A DNA stretch of 64,000 bases from Denitrovibrio sp. (GCA_002869145.1 PKTM01000015.1:161794-225793); one strand, 5' to 3'; numbered from the stretch's first letter, positions 1 through 9,558 are shown. Numbers and translations: made by a program. The notes: generated by a model from the sequence alone, not told the origin.

Positions 1-421
1 TAGCTTTTGCATTATTCTTTGAAAGCGCCACAACATCGTCAAAAGCGTTGTAAACAAGTATTGTTTTCTTTAATGCCGCAGCAGCGTCATCACCAAGCTC
101 TTTGTCTGTGAGAAGCTCAACTAGGTATTGCACATTGTATCCGCCGAGCATAGTTCCCAGAAGGAAAACCGCACGCTCTTTGCTGATAAGTGAGCAGGAA
201 GTCTCGCCTTTTGCTACCTTCCCCAGCCAGTCAGCTTTGACTTCGGAAGCCGGGTCAACACCCGGTGGAACTCTGTTTTCTATAAGCTCAACAAGCTCTG
301 CCGTAGCGTTCTGCTCAAGCATTTTGCAAACTTCAGCTGTAAATTCTGCAGTAAGAGGAAGTGGAGGTATGCCTAACTTGGCTCTATCTTCCACATGTTT
401 CAGGTAATCCTGCATTGTCAT
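1..421 (-). CDS. acnB: Aconitate hydratase B, N-terminal part (runs off the window)
   Basis: The first 140 residues of an AcnB-type aconitase (citrate/isocitrate interconversion in the TCA cycle; the family also acts on 2-methylisocitrate). The N-terminal HEAT-like domain is recognisable from LPLTAE near residue 21, NRVPPGVDPASEVKADWLGK, and LLGTMLGGYNVQ. The catalytic Fe-S domains lie beyond base 1 and cannot be assessed. The start at 421 is preceded by AGGAG at good spacing. No neighbour shares its transcript inside the window. An interrupted repeat, ATTGTAT-N5-ATACAAT, lies about 110 bp upstream and resembles a palindrome ahead of the class I fumarase genes, hinting at shared control of TCA genes. 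Confidence 0.93.
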   Translation of the reverse strand, partial: MTMQDYLKHVEDRAKLGIPPLPLTAEFTAEVCKMLEQNATAELVELIENRVPPGVDPASEVKADWLGKVAKGETSCSLISKERAVFLLGTMLGGYNVQYLVELLTDKELGDDAAAALKKTILVYNAFDDVVALSKNNAKA

Positions 422-529
422 AAGTGTACTCCTGTAAATAATGATTTATATGTGACCTGCCAGTCAGAGCAAGTCGTTTTATTCCCGTATGGTATATGTG
501 GACGCAACTCGCCCATTACTTAACCAAAG

Positions 530-548
530 ATTGTATTCTGTATACAAT
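530..548. promoter_or_regulatory. Inverted repeat upstream of acnB
   Basis: ATTGTAT, five bases, ATACAAT. The right half contains a GTATAC core like the palindromes at 4787-4798 and 17363-17376. Spacing differs from those sites, so a common regulator is only a suggestion. GTATAC-centred palindromes are typical of GntR-family operators. Confidence 0.35.
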
Positions 549-662
549 AATGTACGCATCTTTGTCAAAGTGTTTTAGAACATTTTTATACCTGCGCCAA
601 TATTTATTTTTTGGATGCTTTTTCTTAAATGAGTTTTGCGGCATATTCAGGAATCAAAGAGT

Positions 663-1292
663 CTAAGCTAAAGCAAAAGCTCTGACAGGTGAACCGTCAC
701 CACCTTTTATATTCAGCGGCAGGCAGGTCAGTTCAAAAACTTCAGTGCCTATTGATTCAAGCCCACGCAAGTTTTCAACGATAACAAGTCCTTTTTTGAA
801 TATAATACGGTGATTAGCGTATGTGACAGTGTCAGCAGGATCTATGGATATCATATCCATACAAATACCTTTTAAATCGAAAGTGGCGAGCAGCTCAGCC
901 GCAGAGTCATTAAGCACCGGAAAATTTTTGAAATACTCAGGGGTGCCCCATAGCTTGTCCCAGCCTGAATGTAAAACCGCAAATTTTGCATTTTCCAATT
1001 CACCGCTGTACTTTTGAACATGTTCAACTGTAACTTCATTCATACCTCGAACATCGATCAAAACAGCTCTGCCTGTAAAATCTGAGATATCAAAATCTGA
1101 AAGAGTGCTGCCACCTTTTAGTATATGGCAAGGTGCATCCATGTGTGTGCCTGTGTGTGAAAACATGGTTATCAGACGCTCTTCGAAGCCGTCTTTCTCT
1201 ATAGTGGTGGCAATCTTTATCTCTGGCGGTTCTGTACCTGGGTAAACAGGCATCCCCTCAACAATCTCGTGAGTTAAATCTATAATTTTCAT
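663..1292 (-). CDS. Cyclase / kynurenine formamidase-like metal hydrolase
   Basis: A 209-residue protein of the cyclase superfamily (PF04199), which includes bacterial kynurenine formamidase KynB and related metal-dependent amidohydrolases. The defining metal-binding motif HTGTHMDAPCH is at about residues 46-56, and the N-terminus IIDLTHEIVEGMPVYPGT is typical. The length is normal for the family. No tryptophan catabolism genes lie nearby, so kynurenine as substrate is not supported by context; many homologues have no known substrate. It sits alone between acnB and a divergent SulP gene. A modest AGGT ribosome binding site precedes the start. Confidence 0.8.
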   Translation of the reverse strand: MKIIDLTHEIVEGMPVYPGTEPPEIKIATTIEKDGFEERLITMFSHTGTHMDAPCHILKGGSTLSDFDISDFTGRAVLIDVRGMNEVTVEHVQKYSGELENAKFAVLHSGWDKLWGTPEYFKNFPVLNDSAAELLATFDLKGICMDMISIDPADTVTYANHRIIFKKGLVIVENLRGLESIGTEVFELTCLPLNIKGGDGSPVRAFALA

Positions 1293-1409
1293 ACCTATTA
1301 TTTAGCATATTTTATTAAAGATGTTGAGGTTTTTTAATTATCGACAAATGTTCATTGACAAGTTCCAAACATAGGAATAGCTTATAACATCAAATAATAC
1401 GGGTGGTAT

Positions 1410-3026
1410 ATGAAGGCTGTCTCAGGAGGCAAACTTACAGGCGACCTGTACGGCGGTCTTACTGCTGCTGTAATAGCTCTGCCTCTAGCCCTTGCATTTG
1501 GAGTGGCAAGCGGTGCAGGCGCACAGGCAGGCCTATACGGAGCTATAATACTCGGTCTCGTGGCGGCTCTCTTCGGAGGTACAGCCGTACAGATATCAGG
1601 CCCCACAGGCCCCATGACTGTTGTTGTAGCATCTGCAATAACCCTATTCCACGGCGACATCAACTCTGTTGTTACAGTAATATTTTTGGGCGGTATATTC
1701 CAGATGGCACTCGGTTTTCTAAAGGTCGGGAAGCTGGTTCGCTATATCCCCTATCCGGTCATATCAGGCTTTATGACAGGCATTGGTCTTATTATTATTC
1801 TGATACAGATACACCCACTATTCGGGGCTGATGGGTTCAGCTCCCCTCTGGCGGCTGTCAGACACCTGAACACTGTTTTCCCTGGTATGAATTCAGCTGA
1901 CATGACACTTGGTGTCTTATCTCTCATGATAGTTTTTTTCTTTCCAAAACGACTCTCTTCAAAACTGCCATCACCGCTTGCAGCTTTGATATTATGCACT
2001 CTGCTGTCCATTGTTCTGAGTATGGATGCAGCCACCATTGGTCACATCCCTGCGGAACTGCCGAAACTTATAATACCCGACATCTCTCTGAAGCATCTGA
2101 CGTTTGTGGTCTCCACAGCACTAAGTCTGGCTGTTCTTGGTTCCATCGACAGCCTGCTGACATCTCTGGTTGCTGATTCGCTGACAAAAACCACTCATAA
2201 TCCAAACAAAGAGCTGATAGCTCAGGGACTGGGCAATACACTTGTATCTTTTGCGGGCGGCATCCCCGGTGCGGGAGCTACCATGCGCACTGTTGTGAAT
2301 GTAAAGGCTGGTGGAAGGACAAGGCTTTCAGGTGTGATACATGCTGTAGTATTATTGATGATACTTCTTGTTTTCGGTTCGTTTGCAGAGAATATTCCAC
2401 TTGCAGTACTTTCAGGAATCCTTATCAAAGTAGGATTCGACATTATAGACTATAGATTTCTGCGTGTACTGAAAAAGGCGCCAAAGCATGACATACTGGT
2501 AATGTTTGCAGTGCTTGTTCTTACTGTGTTTGTAGATCTTATAGTAGCTGTGGGCGTTGGTGTTGTACTCGCCTCTTTGCTGCTGACATACAGGATAGCT
2601 CAGCAGACAAGCACATCTTTTCATGAGATTCCGGTAAATATAGAAGAGAACGAGATAAGCCGCGAACTTCAGGAAAGCACAAAATACTCCATAAGGGTAG
2701 TGGATATCAACGGTCCGTTCTTCTTCGGCTCCACAACTCAGATAGTGGGCAAAATCGGTGCATTTCTCGGCACTCAGGTCGTAATATTCAACTGCAGTAA
2801 TGTTCCTTTTATGGACTACTCCGCAGTGTTTGCTCTGGAAGAGAAGATAAGCAAACTGAAATCAAATAACATTATGGCAGTCTTTGTCGTCAACGATAAT
2901 GTAAGAGAGATACTTATCAGAAACAATATAACCGATTCTGTTCCCATTTCACACATATTCAGAAATTTTGACGACGCTGTAACTCATGCCAAAGAGCATA
3001 TCAAAAAAAAGGTAAACCAGCTCTAG
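1410..3026 (+). CDS. SulP family inorganic anion transporter with STAS domain
   Basis: A 538-residue SLC26/SulP permease. The opening GDLYGGLTAAVIALPLALAF is the classic SulP first-helix signature, followed by about ten more hydrophobic segments up to residue ~400. A cytoplasmic STAS domain occupies roughly residues 425-530 (VVDINGPFFFGSTTQIVGKI). SulP members move sulfate, bicarbonate or dicarboxylates, usually with Na+ or H+. The proline- and glycine-rich first helix resembles BicA-type bicarbonate and dicarboxylate transporters, but the substrate cannot be read from sequence. The next gene, fumC, is convergent, so there is no operon clue, although TCA-cycle neighbours make a C4-dicarboxylate or bicarbonate plausible. 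Confidence 0.88.
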   Translation: MKAVSGGKLTGDLYGGLTAAVIALPLALAFGVASGAGAQAGLYGAIILGLVAALFGGTAVQISGPTGPMTVVVASAITLFHGDINSVVTVIFLGGIFQMALGFLKVGKLVRYIPYPVISGFMTGIGLIIILIQIHPLFGADGFSSPLAAVRHLNTVFPGMNSADMTLGVLSLMIVFFFPKRLSSKLPSPLAALILCTLLSIVLSMDAATIGHIPAELPKLIIPDISLKHLTFVVSTALSLAVLGSIDSLLTSLVADSLTKTTHNPNKELIAQGLGNTLVSFAGGIPGAGATMRTVVNVKAGGRTRLSGVIHAVVLLMILLVFGSFAENIPLAVLSGILIKVGFDIIDYRFLRVLKKAPKHDILVMFAVLVLTVFVDLIVAVGVGVVLASLLLTYRIAQQTSTSFHEIPVNIEENEISRELQESTKYSIRVVDINGPFFFGSTTQIVGKIGAFLGTQVVIFNCSNVPFMDYSAVFALEEKISKLKSNNIMAVFVVNDNVREILIRNNITDSVPISHIFRNFDDAVTHAKEHIKKKVNQL

Positions 3027-3131
3027 GCTGTGAAAACTCACAAATGTCTTTTATGCAAAGCTCTAAGCGTAAATGAGTTATTACACAACGCCGATGCTAG
3101 TAAAAATTAAGTACAGCTTATTATGCCTAAT

Positions 3132-4520
3132 TTATTTGGGTCCTGTCATATCTTCCGGCACAACAAATTCATCAAATTTTTCCTCTGTTAAATAGCCCAG
3201 CTTCACTGCTGTTTCTTTCAGCGTAGCGCCATCTTCAAAGGCGGTCTTAGCTATCGTTGCGGCCTTGTCATAGCCTATGTGCGGATTAAGAGCGGTTACA
3301 AGCATCAGCGACTCTTTCAGATATTTGTCTATCTGCTCACGGTTAGCTTTGATACCAACGGCGCAATGCTCACGGAAAGAGTCCATACTGTCGGTAAGCA
3401 GTCTAGCTGACTGAAGGAAATTATAAATGATCACAGGTTTGAAAACGTTTAGCTCAAAATTGCCCTGACTGGCTGCAAAACCTATCGCTGCATCATTTCC
3501 AAAAACCTGACAAGATACCATTGTAACGGCCTCAGACTGTGTCGGGTTGACCTTCCCCGGCATAATAGAGCTGCCCGGCTCATTAGCGGGTATCTCAAGC
3601 TCGCCTATACCGCATCTGGGGCCTGATGCAAGCCATCGCACATCGTTTGCTATCTTCATAAGGTTCGCAGCCAATGACTTTAAAGCTCCAGAGGCTCCCA
3701 CTAATGCATCGTGAGACGTTAAAGCCTGAAATTTGTTCGAAGCAGACTTAAAACGCTTACCTGTGAAATTTGATATCTCCTCAGAGACCATTACAGCGAG
3801 CTTCGGATTAGCATTCAGCCCAGTACCCACAGCTGTTCCACCTATGGCTAGCTCACGAACATTGTCGAGAGATTCCATAATCTGACGCACATTTGTCTCC
3901 AGCATAGCCACATATCCTGAAAACTCCTGACCCAGTGTCAGCGGTGTAGCATCCTGAAGGTGTGTACGTCCGATTTTTACAATATTGGCAAACTCTTCCA
4001 TCTTTTCATAAAGTGTGTCCTTCAAATTTTCCAGAGACGGAATGAGTTCATCTTCTATAACAGTAACAGCGGCTATATGCATAGCAGTTGGAAAAGTGTC
4101 GTTTGAGCTTTGAGACATATTTACGTGGTCGTTGGGGTGCACAGCCTTCTCCTCACGAAAATTCACACCGAGTATCTCTGACGACCTGTTTGCTATAACC
4201 TCGTTCATGTTCATGTTGGTCTGTGTGCCGCTCCCTGTCTGCCAAACAGAAAGAGGGAACTGGTCTTTAAGCTCGCCGTCTAATATCTCATCACAAGCCT
4301 TTACAACAGCCTGAGTCTTATCTTCAGACAGTTTCCCAAGCCTGTTATTAACCACAGCCACTGATCTTTTCAGCACTGCAAAAGCATGTATAAGGCTCAC
4401 CGGCATCTTCTCCCAGCCTATCTTAAAGTTTTCCAGACTGCGCTGGGTCTGCGCCGCCCAGTACGCATCTTCCGGAACATTTATTTCGCCCATGCTGTCT
4501 GACTCAATTCTGTATTTCAT
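3132..4520 (-). CDS. fumC: Fumarate hydratase class II
   Basis: A 462-residue iron-independent fumarase that interconverts fumarate and (S)-malate. The superfamily signature [11 protein letters not shown] is at about residues 317-327, [14 protein letters not shown] at ~96-109, and the catalytic histidine region [11 protein letters not shown] near 185. Full length with a GAGG ribosome binding site before the ATG. It is divergent from the oxygen-sensitive class I fumarase genes 320 bp away, so this genome carries both isozyme types side by side, in principle allowing a switch between iron-sufficient anaerobic and oxidising conditions. Confidence 0.97.
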   Translation of the reverse strand: MKYRIESDSMGEINVPEDAYWAAQTQRSLENFKIGWEKMPVSLIHAFAVLKRSVAVVNNRLGKLSEDKTQAVVKACDEILDGELKDQFPLSVWQTGSGTQTNMNMNEVIANRSSEILGVNFREEKAVHPNDHVNMSQSSNDTFPTAMHIAAVTVIEDELIPSLENLKDTLYEKMEEFANIVKIGRTHLQDATPLTLGQEFSGYVAMLETNVRQIMESLDNVRELAIGGTAVGTGLNANPKLAVMVSEEISNFTGKRFKSASNKFQALTSHDALVGASGALKSLAANLMKIANDVRWLASGPRCGIGELEIPANEPGSSIMPGKVNPTQSEAVTMVSCQVFGNDAAIGFAASQGNFELNVFKPVIIYNFLQSARLLTDSMDSFREHCAVGIKANREQIDKYLKESLMLVTALNPHIGYDKAATIAKTAFEDGATLKETAVKLGYLTEEKFDEFVVPEDMTGPK

Positions 4521-4843
4521 TTCAAACCTCTTTTAAATTATTCATTGCCACTTTGCTTTTGCGCAGGACAAATCATTTGCGTTATCAGCTATATCAAAAT
4601 TATACTACTTCAGAATCATCCTGCCATACTTATCTAAATTTAAATACAGTTCTGAAAGAAAAATTTAGCTAACACTCAGCAGTATCATGTAAAAAATGTC
4701 CACTGTTTACTTATAAAATTATACTGTGAGCAAAGGTACGAACATTTTAAACCGATGTTCAAGTCTGGACTTGTATTTTTCGGCATATTGTATACAATTA
4801 ATGCGTTAAGAATAACTACAATAACCTTGCGAGGTGGATATTA
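4521..4843. other. Divergent intergenic region between fumC and class I fumarase
   Basis: About 320 bp, AT-rich, with no coding signal. It must hold the promoters of both divergent fumarase transcription units. The only clear structure is the 12-bp palindrome at 4787-4798, about 45 bp before the class I start codon. Confidence 0.6.
4787..4798. promoter_or_regulatory. Perfect palindrome ATTGTATACAAT, candidate operator
   Basis: A 12-bp perfect palindrome with a GTATAC core, centred about 51 bp upstream of the class I fumarase start. The form fits a GntR-type operator. Similar motifs lie upstream of acnB (530-548) and the hydrogenase operon (17363-17376). The regulator is not in the window. 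Confidence 0.45.
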
Positions 4844-5710
4844 ATGGAACTCAAAAAGGCAATGCTTGAGCTGATGCGCAGAGCAACCACAGACCTTTCT
4901 AAGGACGTGGAAGACGCGGTCAAACAGGCATACGACAGAGAGGGTGAAGGAACTCCGGCTAAAAACGTTTTTGGCACTATAATCGAAAACATCGGACTTG
5001 CCAGAGAAGCATCCACTCCTATTTGTCAGGACACAGGCTCAGTTATAATCTATGTGGATTTCCCAGTGGGAGATTCTGAAAAGAAATACAGAGAAGCTGC
5101 AGAATGGGCTGCTGCTGAGGCTACAAAGCTTCAGTATCTCCGCCCCAACGCAGTTGACCCTGTAACATGTAAAAACTCCGGTAACAACATAGGAACAAAC
5201 GCTCCTTACCTCCACTTTCACCAGTGGGACAAGGACGAGGTCAGAGTTAGACTTATGCTGAAAGGCGGCGGTTCTGAGAACGTCGGCGCACAGTACAAGC
5301 TTCCAGACACAGGGCTGAAAGCAGGCCGTGATCTTAAGGGTGTTAAAAAGGTCGTTATTGATGCTGTGCAGAAAGCTCAGGGTCAAGGCTGCGCACCTGG
5401 AGTTATCGGTATAGGAATTGGAGGCGACAGGGTTACATCTTTTGCGCTTTCAAAAGAGCAGTTCTTTCGCAAACTAGGCGAGCAGAGCACAGATCCTGAT
5501 CTGGCAGCACTGGAAAAAGAGCTATACGAAGACCTGAACAAACTCGGCATCGGACCTATGGGGTTTGGCGGAAAAACTACGTGCCTTGGTGTATACGCTG
5601 GCAAACAGCACAGACACCCTGCCACTTTCTACGTATCAATCTCTTACACATGCTGGGCATACAGAAGAAAACAAATGATAATCAAAGGGAGTGAGGTGAC
5701 ATATGATTAA
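4844..5710 (+). CDS. Fumarate hydratase class I, alpha subunit
   Basis: A 288-residue large subunit of the two-subunit [4Fe-4S] fumarase (the FumA N-terminal/TtdA family). It dehydrates malate to fumarate, or the reverse. STPICQDTGSVIIYVD near residue 60 carries one cluster cysteine; other conserved segments are PVTCKNSGNNIGTNAPY and KGGGSENVGAQYKL. GAGGTGG precedes the ATG. The gene overlaps the beta-subunit gene by 8 bp, implying coupled translation. An L(+)-tartrate dehydratase is the main alternative, but TCA-cycle neighbours favour fumarase. Confidence 0.92.
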   Translation: MELKKAMLELMRRATTDLSKDVEDAVKQAYDREGEGTPAKNVFGTIIENIGLAREASTPICQDTGSVIIYVDFPVGDSEKKYREAAEWAAAEATKLQYLRPNAVDPVTCKNSGNNIGTNAPYLHFHQWDKDEVRVRLMLKGGGSENVGAQYKLPDTGLKAGRDLKGVKKVVIDAVQKAQGQGCAPGVIGIGIGGDRVTSFALSKEQFFRKLGEQSTDPDLAALEKELYEDLNKLGIGPMGFGGKTTCLGVYAGKQHRHPATFYVSISYTCWAYRRKQMIIKGSEVTYD

Positions 5711-6284
5711 GCTCACTACACCTATCAGTGAAGAGACAGCACGTTCACTTAAGGTGGGCGATGAGGTTCTCCTTACAGGCACAATAGTAACTGCTAGAGA
5801 TGCAGCACATAAACTTATGATAGAAGAGAGACCGGATTTTATCCGTGAACACCTGAAAGACGGCGTTATCTATCACTGCGGACCAGTTGTGAAAAAAGAT
5901 GAAGCCGGCGAGTATAGCTTTGTTGCCGCAGGCACTACAACATCTTCCCGTGAAGAGCCTTATCAGGCAGCAGTATGTGAGGAATACTCCGTACGTGCGG
6001 TTATAGGTAAAGGCGGCATGGGGCCAAAAACAGCAGAAGGACTTCAAAAAGTTGGTGCTGTTTATCTTCACGCTGTCGGCGGTGCTGGTTCTCTGATCGG
6101 TAAAATGGTTAAAAAAGTGCATACAGTTTACAAACTCGAAGAATTCGGAACACCGGAAGCTTTCTGGGTTTGTGAAGTTGAAGATTTCCCATGTGTTGTA
6201 ACAATGGACAGCCACGGCGGCTCACTTCACAAGGATATCGCAGCAGCTTCCCAAAAAGTTGCAAACGACCTTATGGGATTGTAG
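5703..6284 (+). CDS. Fumarate hydratase class I, beta subunit
   Basis: A 193-residue C-terminal-type subunit of class I fumarase/tartrate dehydratase. Recognisable blocks are LKVGDEVLLTGTIVTARDAAH near residue 15, GPVVKK, and the conserved GKGGMGPKTAEGL near residue 102. It completes the heterodimer with the upstream gene, which it overlaps by 8 bp. A hairpin with a T-run about 105 bp downstream ends the transcript. Length and order (alpha then beta) are standard for split enzymes of anaerobes. Confidence 0.92.
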   Translation: MIKLTTPISEETARSLKVGDEVLLTGTIVTARDAAHKLMIEERPDFIREHLKDGVIYHCGPVVKKDEAGEYSFVAAGTTTSSREEPYQAAVCEEYSVRAVIGKGGMGPKTAEGLQKVGAVYLHAVGGAGSLIGKMVKKVHTVYKLEEFGTPEAFWVCEVEDFPCVVTMDSHGGSLHKDIAAASQKVANDLMGL

Positions 6285-6389
6285 TCGGTCGGCACCTACA
6301 GGCACATCACAAAACCTTGAGTGTAGACCAACTCCCACTTTTCGAGCGCTCATTACATTCGCTTGAAGAGTAAAGTATGAAATAATAAA

Positions 6390-6421
6390 GGGGACATGTA
6401 CTTTTACGTGTCCCCTTTTTT
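6390..6421 (+). terminator. Intrinsic terminator after class I fumarase
   Basis: A 10-bp stem (GGGGACATGT with ACGTGTCCCC) followed by six T residues. The stem closely resembles the hairpin at 52237-52268, so both may belong to a small repeat family. Confidence 0.8.
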
Positions 6422-6439
6422 GTGTGTTTACACAAAAAA

Positions 6440-6467
6440 AAGGGAGCATCTTTCGATACTCCCTTTT
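6440..6467 (-). terminator. Intrinsic terminator after the DUF2155 lipoprotein gene
   Basis: On the minus strand the stem GGGAG...CTCCC, extended by GATC-type pairs around a GAAA-like loop, is followed by eight T residues. It lies about 25 bp past the lipoprotein stop codon. Confidence 0.75.
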
Positions 6468-6491
6468 ATATGTTTAATAATTAAGTTCTAA

Positions 6492-7049
6492 TTATTTTGT
6501 TACAGATTTTACCAATGTCATGCTGTAAGCAGGGTCTGAAAAGTTGCCGTGCTCATCAGGATGGTTCTTAAAAAGCCATCCGTCAAAGAAGACTTCGCCG
6601 AACTTGAAGACCTTAATCTTCGCTACCGGATTGTTCTCTTCAGCTGAACGTGTTGTTATAGTACCATCAGCATCAATAACGAAATCTGGAAAATAGTGTT
6701 CTACAAGCACTTCAAATGGTGTTCCTGTAACTTCTGATTTTTGACCTATAAGCACATCAGTCTGAACAGAACTGTTTTCAGGAATATTTTTCACCTCAAG
6801 TATAAGGCTCTTGTACTTTTCAGCTATCTCTTTAGGCACTGAGTACTTTCTCTCTTTTTTAACAGGTGCAACGTCCGCAGGCTTACCGTCTGCTCCAAGA
6901 GGTATAGTCCCATCAGCATGGGGGTTAGCAGCAGTTGTTTCTTTTGTTTGTGAATGTGCAACAGACTCAGCTTTTTCCTCATCTACAACACCTTGTGAGC
7001 AAGCCGCAAGGAATGCAGCAAGCATTAGTGATACAATTATTTTTTTCAT
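6492..7049 (-). CDS. DUF2155-type lipoprotein
   Basis: A 185-residue predicted lipoprotein: an N-terminal signal MKKIIVSLMLAAFLAAC with the lipobox LAAC (Cys17), then a charged, low-complexity linker to about residue 65 and a compact C-terminal domain. The end, VFFDGWLFKNHPDEH followed by YSMTLVK, matches the DUF2155 pattern, where a small periplasmic or outer-membrane domain closes with a GWxF segment. Function is unknown for the family. A strong GAGGAG precedes the ATG. It is a single-gene unit, flanked by its own terminator and by two tRNA-Ser genes upstream. The family call is by eye. Confidence 0.7.
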   Translation of the reverse strand: MKKIIVSLMLAAFLAACSQGVVDEEKAESVAHSQTKETTAANPHADGTIPLGADGKPADVAPVKKERKYSVPKEIAEKYKSLILEVKNIPENSSVQTDVLIGQKSEVTGTPFEVLVEHYFPDFVIDADGTITTRSAEENNPVAKIKVFKFGEVFFDGWLFKNHPDEHGNFSDPAYSMTLVKSVTK

Positions 7050-7078
7050 ATTCTCCTCAAAACCACAGTTTAATTAAA

Positions 7079-7169
7079 CGGAGTGGGAGGGATTCGAACC
7101 CTCGATACGGTATAAGCCGTATACTCGCTTAGCAGGCGAGCGCCTTCAGCCTAGCTCGGCCACCACTCC
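7079..7169 (-). tRNA. tRNA-Ser (anticodon GCT)
   Basis: 91 nt with a long class II variable arm. Acceptor stem GGAGTGG pairs with CCACTCC, discriminator G; the anticodon stem CTCGC/GCGAG encloses loop CTGCTAA, so the anticodon is GCT, reading AGC/AGU. The TTCGAATC T-loop region is present. CCA is not encoded. Confidence 0.97.
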
Positions 7170-7188
7170 CATCCAAAAACAAAAAAAA

Positions 7189-7277
7189 CGGAGGAGGTAG
7201 GATTCGAACCCACGGAACGCTCGCACGCTCAACGGTTTTCAAGACCGCCTCCTTAAGCCAGACTCGGACACTCCTCC
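7189..7277 (-). tRNA. tRNA-Ser (anticodon TGA)
   Basis: 89 nt, class II variable arm. Acceptor stem GGAGGAG pairs with CTCCTCC, discriminator G; anticodon loop CTTGAAA gives TGA, reading UCN serine codons. It lies 19 bp upstream of the GCT serine tRNA, probably in one transcript. CCA is not encoded. Confidence 0.97.
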
Positions 7278-7337
7278 GTAACAAAGCAGGGAATATTTAT
7301 ATGATATTATGAAACTTTTTTCAAGAGCAAAATAACA

Positions 7338-7682
7338 TTATTGTTTCTTTTTCTCTCTCTGTTCTTTTAGGATACGCCATGCGCCCTCTTCTATGGTCAG
7401 AACGGTCTTAGAAAAAAAAGTTATAATCTCTCCGTTTTCAGATATATGCTCTATATATTTGACTTCTGCAAGTTTTTTCTTAATAGTTTCTGTGACAATT
7501 TTTACCCCGGCATGTTCACTGTTCTTGGTCAACAAACGGAAATGCTCCACAAACTCTTTCTCTCGAAATATCTTCCTAAGATCACTTTTAACAGAATAAA
7601 GAGAGAAAACGCCTTTGCCATCTGATGCACGGTAACACTCTGTACGAAATTTAATTATCTCAGAAGGACTCAGGCTATTCAT
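7338..7682 (-). CDS. Small uncharacterised protein, possibly NTF2/YchJ-like
   Basis: 114 residues, no signal peptide or membrane segment, with a lysine-rich tail. I do not firmly recognise it. The N-terminal helix (IIKFRTECYRASDGKGVFSL), an aromatic middle, and a closing strand ending in EGAWRILKEQ recall the cystatin/NTF2-like fold of YchJ-type proteins, without the SEC-C zinc motif. AAGGAG before the ATG and ordinary codon use support a real gene. It lies between hflX and the serine tRNA genes in the same direction, 46 bp downstream of hflX, so it may be co-transcribed with hflX. Confidence 0.65.
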   Translation of the reverse strand: MNSLSPSEIIKFRTECYRASDGKGVFSLYSVKSDLRKIFREKEFVEHFRLLTKNSEHAGVKIVTETIKKKLAEVKYIEHISENGEIITFFSKTVLTIEEGAWRILKEQREKKKQ

Positions 7683-7728
7683 CTACTCTCCTTATTATTT
7701 GGCAAAATTTGCACTCCTAAAACTCTAT

Positions 7729-9558
7729 TTAATCAACATTTCTGGAACCGAAATAATCTTCGATACCCATTGTGTCAGATAGTGCTCCCTGCACGAAAAG
7801 CGTCATACGTATCATCTCTAAAAGCTCACGAAAAGTCTTTCTGTCTATTGCACTAACCAGACATACTTGATTATATCTTTCTGTTAACTCGACTATTTCA
7901 TGTGCACGGTCATACAGATCGGGCTCTGCACCCTCTGGCATCACACCTGTTTTTATATAGTCCAGTTCATAGTCCGCCAAAAGATCGGTTTTGTTTATCA
8001 CCAGTATAGTTTCTCTGTCGGAGAGCTCCAGCTCCTGCAGCACAGTCTCCACAGAATGAACTCTCGAGTCAAACCCCTCCGCAGCCACATCTACCACATG
8101 AAGCAGCATATCAGCATCCTGAAGCTCTTCCAGTGTGCTCTTAAAAGCACCTTTCAGGTTTTCGGGAAGGTCACGAATGAACCCTACAGTATCTGTTATA
8201 ATAACATCCTTCTCCTGCGGAAACCTTATGCGCTTTGAGCTGGTATCCAGTGTCGCAAACATCAGATTATCAGCGTAAACACCGCTCTGGGTGAGGCTGT
8301 TCAGCAGTGTTGATTTCCCTGCGTTTGTATATCCGATAATAGAGACTATGGGCAGCTCATTCCGGTTTCGCTTCTGCCTCATGGTTTGCCTGTTTCTCTC
8401 TATCTTTTTCAGTTTGCCGGAAAGCATGGCTATCCGGTCGTTAATCCTGCGCCTGTCAATCTCCAGCTTTGTGTTTCCGGGGCCTCTCCCGCCTATTCCT
8501 CCGGTCAGTCTCGAAAGCGAGTCATCCCGTTGATAGAGTCTGGGCAATAGATACTTCAGCTGGGCTAGCTCAACACGAATTTTACCATCATTGGTCTTTG
8601 CCCTTTTTGCAAATATATCAAGAATAAGCTGAGGTCTGTCTATAATTTTGAGGTCTGTAAAATCTGCAATAGCCTTCGCCTGTGCCGGTGAAAGCGGGTT
8701 ATCAAAAACGAGAAACTCCACGCCGTTCTGCATGGACTTTATAACAACCTCTTTCAGCTTGCCGGGACCTACTACATATTTAGCATGCATCTTGTCTTTG
8801 ATCTGAAGCACTGTCTCTGATACGTGCATATTGGCACTTCTGGCAAGCTCTGCCAGCTCTGTCATATTCTCGTTCCCCTGCGCTCTTGACTTATAACACC
8901 CAAGCAGAAGTGCATGGTTTCCCACATCCACCTGATGAAGACGTTTGGTTTTTGAGGATATTTCACCTTCAAGCTCTGTTATAAAATCCAGATAATTTAC
9001 AGTCTGTCTGTGAGGGTCGCGGTCTATCAGAAAATCATAGTACTGATCGCTCTCGGGCGGCAGCAGATGAGCTGTTTTCATCCCGTCCGGTATGCCTTTG
9101 TCATTAAAGTAAAGTGCTGTAACACTATCCAAACGCAGAAGCGCAAGGTCAGTAAGGTCATCATCAGTAATGTCTTCGCCTGACAGGTGAGTGTGAACAA
9201 GCCTTAGTCCTCTAAGACTGCCCGGAACCAGGGGGAATCTGTCCAGCCTTGGGATAAACACCTCTGAGGTGTCCCCTACTATCACATAATAGACGTTACC
9301 CTTTCTATCAACCAGAACACCTATCTGCCTGTTAAGCTCGTTAGAAAGCTCACAAATAGTTCTGGCAAGCTCAGGCTGAACAACATCTGCCACACCTGCC
9401 TTTCTGGTGTAAAGCTTTTCTAATCTTTGTATTTGCTGCGGCTTTAAGCCGTCTTTATTTCCGTAAAGTATTTTCGTGTCCTTTGATTGTATTGTTTTAA
9501 TGCATTCTGCATTTTTAAGCATATTTATGTGCAGTACATTTATTATATTAGTATCCAT
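7729..9558 (-). CDS. hflX: GTPase HflX
   Basis: A ribosome-associated GTPase of the Obg-HflX superfamily that splits or rescues stalled 70S ribosomes. The HflX N-terminal domain spans roughly residues 1-350, including GGIGGRGPGNTKLE near 350; the G domain follows with Walker A GYTNAGKSTL, DTVGFI and NKTD. The start is uncertain: ATG codons at 9558 and 9522 both lack a ribosome binding site, and an alternative start at 9633 would overlap hypD. I chose 9558 (609 residues). The N-terminal block GNKDGLKPQQIQRLEKLY is typical of the long HflX form. It lies 47 bp downstream of hypD, probably in the same transcript. Confidence 0.93.
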   Translation of the reverse strand: MDTNIINVLHINMLKNAECIKTIQSKDTKILYGNKDGLKPQQIQRLEKLYTRKAGVADVVQPELARTICELSNELNRQIGVLVDRKGNVYYVIVGDTSEVFIPRLDRFPLVPGSLRGLRLVHTHLSGEDITDDDLTDLALLRLDSVTALYFNDKGIPDGMKTAHLLPPESDQYYDFLIDRDPHRQTVNYLDFITELEGEISSKTKRLHQVDVGNHALLLGCYKSRAQGNENMTELAELARSANMHVSETVLQIKDKMHAKYVVGPGKLKEVVIKSMQNGVEFLVFDNPLSPAQAKAIADFTDLKIIDRPQLILDIFAKRAKTNDGKIRVELAQLKYLLPRLYQRDDSLSRLTGGIGGRGPGNTKLEIDRRRINDRIAMLSGKLKKIERNRQTMRQKRNRNELPIVSIIGYTNAGKSTLLNSLTQSGVYADNLMFATLDTSSKRIRFPQEKDVIITDTVGFIRDLPENLKGAFKSTLEELQDADMLLHVVDVAAEGFDSRVHSVETVLQELELSDRETILVINKTDLLADYELDYIKTGVMPEGAEPDLYDRAHEIVELTERYNQVCLVSAIDRKTFRELLEMIRMTLFVQGALSDTMGIEDYFGSRNVD

